From Straminergon stramineum (taxonomy: Eukaryota; Streptophyta; Bryopsida; Hypnales; Calliergonaceae), in contig OY987267.1 of NCBI GenBank assembly GCA_963920665.1, positions 15,066,001-15,130,000 of the forward strand: a stretch of 64,000 nt of DNA, in the 5' to 3' direction. Numbering within the stretch: position 1 is the stretch's first letter; every line of letters begins with the position of its first letter. A program made the position numbers and the translations under genes. Positions 58,721-64,000 of the stretch are shown here, one piece after another. The notes beneath the pieces were generated by a model. It worked only from the letters and a program-made list of their open reading frames with translations. It did no database searches and was not told the origin of the DNA.

Positions 58721-58816
58721 TTTGAATTCATATTTGCAATCAATGGCCCCAAATTAGGTATAGAAGATAAATTAATGAAGCACAAAATTGTGGATCTTTA
58801 TTTTACAGACACCCTT
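58721..58816 (+). repeat. Direct repeat copy 2 (partner at 53655-53762)
   Basis: It has the same blocks as copy 1, with a deletion of about 9 bases after CCAAATTAG. Right after it the composition changes abruptly from AT-rich to GC-rich. Confidence 0.7.
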
Positions 58817-58948
58817 GTCGTCTCCGTTTTGTTCAGTTGGCGCGATGTGGGACGCAATCCCGTCGCTATCCCGTCGTCGTCAGTCAGTAGCGCACTTGCG
58901 CCTGTTTTGCATCGCCCGTGGCCCACCAGCTCGGGGTCGCATTTTCCC

Positions 58949-58990
58949 TTCCGAAATTAATACCGAAGCGCGCGGGTATTAATTTCGGAA
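58949..58990. repeat. Perfect 16-bp stem hairpin
   Basis: TTCCGAAATTAATACC pairs perfectly with 58975-58990 around a 10-base GC-rich loop. It lies in a GC-rich stretch (58800-59200) with no clear gene, so its role is unknown. Confidence 0.7.
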
Positions 58991-59217
58991 TCAGTATCTA
59001 AAATAGATGTTGATTCCGAAGTCGCTTGCGGGCGCGGTTTTCACTCTGTTGTTGTACGACGGATGCTATCCACAGCGCACCAAGCGCGCGGGGTTTGGGG
59101 ACTTGAGGTAATATACCCTTGTAGAAGTCTTGTTATCGAATCTCGCAAGTGGGTGAGCGTTCTGCTAATCTGCTCCGCGACTTTTGCTGTGGAATATCCG
59201 ATGTTTTTGTTGTTTTT

Positions 59218-59236
59218 GCTGCTGCTGCTGCTGCTT
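59218..59236 (+). repeat. CTG microsatellite
   Basis: About six CTG units lie in a row. They would encode Leu in the frame of the 63-codon ORF at 59063-59254, which otherwise lacks support. Confidence 0.8.
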
Positions 59237-59259
59237 TCGTCAGTGCTTTTTTAGGCCAA

Positions 59260-61550
59260 TGTCACTCAGATGTTGATGTTCAATTTGCAAGAGATTGAAT
59301 CCTCACATGGAAGCGATCTGTTACCTTAATTACATCCTGCAGGTTGAGATGCAATTGGACTGGTACCTTGAGAATTTTATAAGAAGATGGAGAAGCCCTG
59401 CCGACTCGCCTCCGGGACATAATCCATTACACCTAACTTAATCCTCTCTAATGAAACTCTCTGTAATTGCACATTCTCGGAATATCCTGATTCCTGAGTC
59501 TCTCATGTTCTGTGTGCACATCTGATGGCATGCCAAACTCTGAGCAAATTTGTGAAGTATGTACACATTTAACTTATTCCCCTGCGGCAGTGTCATTGCA
59601 GGGGTAGAGAGTAGTACTGTTTAAAATAATTAGGATTAGGAATTTAGGATTAGGCAAAGCTTTTTGTCAGTACTATTTGTACTCTTCTTCTTCCCTGAGT
59701 GGTTCCCCGCTTTGCGTTGTCGCTGTTTCAGAAGCAATTATTGACATGAATTGCTGACATCCAAGGCTTCAAGGGGGAAAAAAATCCTTCACGAATCCCC
59801 AACTCCCTGACTCACCAGAGCTTCATTGCTGATGGCTTTTTGGTGGGTGAAGTGAGCACTTCAATGCAACATGAAAGTACAGAGTACGCCCGGCTTAGTC
59901 CAAGGTGACGATACTCTGTAATACCACATTTCTTGTGTATGTTTAGAATCTGTCAAGTCTTGTTCACATCTAATTAGGGGTGGTAGAGGAGTTTAGCTCA
60001 CAGAATACGGCGATTTTATAATTAAATCCCAAATTCTGTGGCGGTTCAGTACTTCAGGAGAAAGAAGAAATGTGTTTTGTCTGAAACTACAAATTGTGGA
60101 GAAAAATTGCGAGGTTCAACAATCCCTATTGGATGACAACAATATAACCAGTCTTGAACAAGTGAGCCCATTTATACATCATTAATTTAGAGAAGATTGA
60201 GTGTAGTACTTTTGTTACTACTGAAGTAATCTAGCTAGTAATAGTTTGGTTTTGTAGAATTGTCAAAGTTGAGAACTATTATACAGTTTGTTCCACAAGA
60301 TCATGAATGACATTCTGTAGTGCCCATTGTTGCATCCCCAAATCCCAATTCATCACACTCATCGTATCAAAAGGTTATATACATTTTGTAAGTTGACTTT
60401 CTGTCTTTCCGTTTACAACATAGGTAGAGATTCCTGTCGAATAACAGAAGCCAAATAGTATAAAATTCGAATGGAAGTAGAAGAAGGCTTAATCAAATTC
60501 AAATCAAAGAACCAACTAATCTTAGACCAGCCATTTCGGAAGCTCAGAATGCATTACCGATTCTGATTCCAAAGTAAAAGAGGCAGGCTTAAAAGGGCTA
60601 AAGAACTGTTGTGTTAGGCAGTGAACTTATTACCCAAATCGTTTTCAGAATTGCCGGTGATTTGACTGCCTGCATACTTCATCAGAAAATGGTACTACGG
60701 CAGTAACTTAACTTACCAATGTACAACTTCAGAAACAGGAGTATCTGCGGTGGGTCAGGAGTCAGAACTAAAACAGAGAGTCCCTACACCCTGTCAGACA
60801 ACAAACATAATAATAGTACGCTGACGACACACAGAAGCGGACATCCATTCCATGTCCTCTTGAATCAAGTGAGTAGAGCGAGAGACGCAATTCGGATCAG
60901 CAAATTTTTATTGGAAGATCATCAACAGTTCTCCAAGACAGTTTGAGAATCCCTACAAAGTGAGATTGGCCAAATGAACACTCCACCTCTGACACTATCA
61001 AGCCCTTCATTCGGTGCACGATTTGACAGACCACTTCCCGATTCTTCACAAGTCAGAACAGCATGGACTTCGTAAACTGCTAGCAGAATTCAAGCGAAGT
61101 TCCTGAATAAAAAAAGAACTTAAAAACCCCAAAACCAGCGTGAATGAAGAGTCTGTTTCATAAACTACTAACTACACCACAGAAATAGCACTGCTTCCAT
61201 ACCCTTGGTGCCTCTTCTCGAAGGCAGAGACCATGGACAAAAAGTAGCAAGTGCTACCCTGGGTATCTCTTCTAGAGTGAGACTCTGTTTCACAGACTCA
61301 TATTCAGTAATTCCTGCATATAATTTACATGACCCCTCCTGGAAAATTACAAGAAAGCATGTACAGAGAATACATTCGCATGCTAGGAACGAGGGAAAAA
61401 AAACAGGAGTGGAATTGATGGTTGGGGTTAAACACCAACTGAATCTGCGACGCTCTCCTCTTCCACCATCTCATCATCCTCATGCTGCAGCGAATTGTTT
61501 TGAAAAATCCTCAAACACATCATCATCATCTCCCCAAGTCGAAAACTCCA
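59260..61550. other. Intergenic DNA of mixed composition
   Basis: No convincing coding sequence is seen, although composition is closer to the genic regions than to the AT-rich spacer. It may hold untranslated parts or introns of the neighbouring gene on the minus strand. Confidence 0.4.
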
Positions 61551-61587
61551 ACTTTTAGCTGCATCAACTTTTCTGATCTCTCGTGGC

Positions 61588-61775
61588 CCTGTCTCTACAC
61601 AATGTCCTGATATTCAAAACCAACGGCAAATCCCCACTTTCTGAAAGGTGAGAGCATCCCTGTCTCCACACATTGTCCTGAAATCCAAACTCAATGGCCA
61701 AAATCGGTTTTCTGGAGGAGGTACCATCATGCCTTCACTCATCGTCCTGAAATTCAAAAGGAAAGGCAAATTTTT
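61588..61775 (+). repeat. Three diverged ~70-bp tandem units
   Basis: The motif TGTCCTGA(A/T)AT(C/T)CAAA (third unit CGTCCTGAAATTCAAA) recurs at about 61602, 61674 and 61743, with CTGTCTC.ACACA before the first two and GGCAAAT or GGCCAAA after. The array lies just downstream of the minus-strand gene, probably in its 3' untranslated region. Confidence 0.55.
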
Positions 61776-61789
61776 CTTGTAGCCTTTGC

Positions 61790-62347
61790 TTAGAGGCGCA
61801 GTACAGGCTGCGGCCGGAGTTGACTCAGCTTGAACAAAGAGCAGAAGGCAGCAGTGATGTCCACCCAGTGCAGGCAATTGGGCTGCAAGGTCAAGCTCGA
61901 CGGGTGGCTATGGAGCCAGTTCCTGTTGGAGAGTCTAGCCCATTGACGCGAGAAGAATTGGTAACTGGCAGGGGTGGTCTGCACGTGCGTGGGAAGGAGG
62001 TAGGCGCGAGCGGCGAGCTCCACCAGACGGTTTTTGATGGCGGGGCGGCGCTCGTCCTCGACTTCCTTCAATTCCTCACTAGGTTTGATGGGACAATGGC
62101 GGGGCGAGGTCGCCAGTAAGTCGCGCAGGCTGGTGTAGGACAGATCACGGCGCGTCGGATTCTCCACGTCCTTGAAGAGAATGAGCTCCGTGGAGGTGGA
62201 CAATTCTTTCTGCGGCATTACTGCTTCCACCCGCGAGAAACGTTCACCGTGTGTGGGCACTTGTTGCCCCTGACGACTCCAGGAAAACATGGATAGAAGC
62301 CTGTGGATACTTTGCCTTGAAAAGTTTCCAAATTTCTCTCTAGACAT
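61790..62347 (-). CDS. Plant protein of unknown function (185 residues)
   Basis: This single open frame lies in a GC-richer stretch. The middle part reads like a conserved plant protein: SYTSLRDLLATSP, then a Glu/Arg-rich linker and IKNRLVELAARAYLLP, a pattern I associate with small uncharacterised plant proteins but cannot name. There is no signal peptide or membrane segment. The start is uncertain: the ATG at 62347 is preceded by TGTGACTTCCACAG, a good splice acceptor, so an upstream exon may exist; a later in-frame ATG is at 62218. The last ~40 residues look less conserved and could be past a missed splice site. Shorter ORFs on the other strand are shadows. Confidence 0.5.
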   Translation of the reverse strand: MSREKFGNFSRQSIHRLLSMFSWSRQGQQVPTHGERFSRVEAVMPQKELSTSTELILFKDVENPTRRDLSYTSLRDLLATSPRHCPIKPSEELKEVEDERRPAIKNRLVELAARAYLLPTHVQTTPASYQFFSRQWARLSNRNWLHSHPSSLTLQPNCLHWVDITAAFCSLFKLSQLRPQPVLRL

Positions 62348-63550
62348 CTGTGGAAGTCACACAACAAGTCAGGCATTCAGAACAGTCACCGGAACCACCC
62401 TCTACAAGGAATCATTTTGTTTTTTTAGACTCCTAAAAGCTCTTCTTCGTTCTCTCCAGGCCAATTGTCTGGTGCACCATCCTCTTCAGTATTCTCCGTA
62501 AATTTTAGGGCCTGTTTCTACTGACGGGAGTTGGAGGAGCTGGAGGAATAACTAAGCATCTAGTAAGTCAGTTCTGTGAAACAAGAATTGCGGAAGTGGA
62601 GGCACTGGAGAGGAGCTAGAGTACTAGCAAGCACATTGACAGCCTAGTGCTTGTCATGGCAAACAAGCACACGAACTAGAGCTCAAGGGGCTCAGTTAAA
62701 AGGTTGAAGCATCCAATCGATCAGTCCTAAAGAAAAATTGCAAGACTGAACGCATTCGAGAATAATGAGAGAATTTCGAGATATCATGGTCAACAAGCAT
62801 TGCTTCTGAACCCAGATCCCATTGCAAAGGAGACAGATAAGAGACTTCACAGCTCTTATGGCTCCACAAAACTCTACACACGGTTTCTTCTCACAAGATG
62901 GATTCAACTGCCTCAAGAAAGCAAATGTCATCCTCCATATGCCTATTGCCTCTCCACACTTGCAGTCGATCATCAAACAGAGACAGCATTGAGCGAGGCT
63001 ACTATCCCCAATACTCTGAACTCAATCTAACCGCTTCCAGAAAAGGTCTACCTCCCTGCCATTTCAGAAACGCCAAACTGCGAGACCACGATCGGAATTC
63101 CAAAAGCTGGTACAGGTAATCACCCCCACCAAGAAAGCAGGGGAAGGAAATCTCAGCTTGCAAGAGTATTTTATCATCACCTGCGTGGATGTCAATCACG
63201 CACTCTCAGAACTCAACCACGAAAACCAACATTCGACGTTGTTTCTCAACCAACACTCTCCATCGCCATCTCATCATGTGTGGACACCACATCGTCCTCG
63301 CCTTCGTCCTCCTCCACCCACCTGTTCTCCCTGCCTCCCCAAGAGCCTCCCCGCCATTGCAAGCCCAGCATTCTTCCGAAATCTTGCGCGCAAGCCCCTC
63401 TCAGCACACCACACCACACACCACACCACACCAACCCTGCCAATGCGGGCGTGCAAACTGACGGAATCGATGCACAAATAATGAGAAGAGCACGAGGCAG
63501 GTGTAAAAACTTATTAATTAAATGGAGATGGCGGGGAACTGAAGAAGCGA
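62348..63550. other. Region upstream of the 62.3-kb gene; no firm gene
   Basis: ORFs of 60-120 codons on both strands overlap each other and are not supported. The stretch includes a CACAC/CACCA microsatellite at about 63405-63435 which inflates several of them. It is probably a shared 5' region between the minus-strand gene and a possible + strand gene starting near 63.5 kb. Confidence 0.35.
63405..63435 (+). repeat. CCACA-type microsatellite
   Basis: Repeated CACAC and CACCA words (ACACCACACCACACACCACA type) cover about 30 bases. It is a simple repeat. Confidence 0.8.
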
Positions 63551-63745
63551 GTGTCATCGCCTCATCGGCGAGCGGGGTGTCTGTCAGAGGACAAAAAGCT
63601 GCGCCGGGCATCCGAGAATCCTGCCCACCGAGAAGGGCATGTGGAAACGAAGACGAAGAGGACGCCGCCTCTCGGGTGGGGGATGGTTGATGCGCTGTCC
63701 TGTGGTCGCCGTCTTGTGGTCGTAGCGTTCGGCGGTGAAAATCAG
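63551..63745 (+). CDS. Possible first exon of a + strand gene running off the window
   Basis: An open frame of about 65 codons in GC-rich DNA ends at AAATCAG followed by GTGAGA, a good donor site. The encoded residues (Arg/Lys-rich, then RRLVVVAFGGENQ) do not identify a family. Downstream DNA to 64000 is AT-rich, as expected of an intron. It could instead be a chance ORF in a leader; an overlapping open frame exists on the other strand (63246-63611). Confidence 0.25.
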
Positions 63746-64000
63746 GTGAGATTTTTCTGATAGGTGCTGGAGCTCGTCTGTTATTCAGGTGGTGTGATGA
63801 GTTCTATGCTTGAATTGTTTGTATGAAGGACTCCGAGTTCATTCTTCTATTATTTTTTTTATTTTTTTATTAATGGGAGGGGTGTTGGGGGTGAGTTCAT
63901 TGGCTTTATTAATTTTATTAATTTTATTCATTCCATGGTTGTACAGGTGGTCTTGGTGTGATAGCACGACATGATGAAAAAGACAAGACGCCTAGACGTC

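Noticed and set aside
1..64000. tRNA and rRNA genes
   Set aside because: I saw no cloverleaf-like A and B box pair or rRNA stretch by eye; a tRNA scan could change this.

Overview
The window is nuclear DNA of a land plant. Genes have GT-AG introns, intergenic DNA is AT-rich and full of decayed transposons, and the recognisable proteins are plant types: a TOL/TOM1-like VHS-GAT adaptor, a GDSL esterase/lipase, a STIG1-like secreted Cys-rich protein and a fragment of a DRT111/SPF45 splicing factor. The GDSL and TOL sequences, GC-rich against an AT-rich background, look more like a bryophyte (possibly a moss) than a seed plant. That placement is an inference, not proof.

Gene density is low. Positions 1-3784 hold the 3' end of an LTR retrotransposon whose last ORF, broken by stops, carries a RING-H2 finger and runs into the polypurine tract and 3' LTR. 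From 3785 to 10530 are AT-rich spacer and small transposons, including a 1.08-kb hairpin element with CACTA ends. Three well-supported genes follow: the STIG1-like gene (10812-13442, +), the GDSL gene (15442-16971, -) and the TOL gene (33303-36155, -). The first two are separated by a 1.65-kb inverted repeat.

Between GDSL and TOL lie a solo LTR of the same family as the first one (20248-21563, reverse orientation, with a TTAAG target duplication), a CACTA-end MITE, and a 6.3-kb region (22.9-29.3 kb) that may be a large decayed CACTA-like element. That region holds two kinds of tandem repeat and fragments of a protein-coding gene. From 36.6 to 58.7 kb there is no intact gene: it holds a gag-protease relic, two decayed coding regions of unknown family, hairpin repeats, a DRT111/SPF45 fragment, and a family of roughly 0.64-0.9-kb elements flanked by TTAA with CCCCTAAA-type ends.

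From 58.8 to 64 kb the composition is richer in GC. One probable gene of unknown function (61790-62347, -) and a possible first exon at the right edge are seen. The genes do not form a pathway. The TOL protein acts in ubiquitin-dependent endosomal sorting, while the GDSL and STIG1-like proteins are predicted to be secreted. The most interesting material is in the mobile elements: the RING-carrying retrotransposon ORF, the TTAA-flanked family, and the very long near-perfect hairpin.
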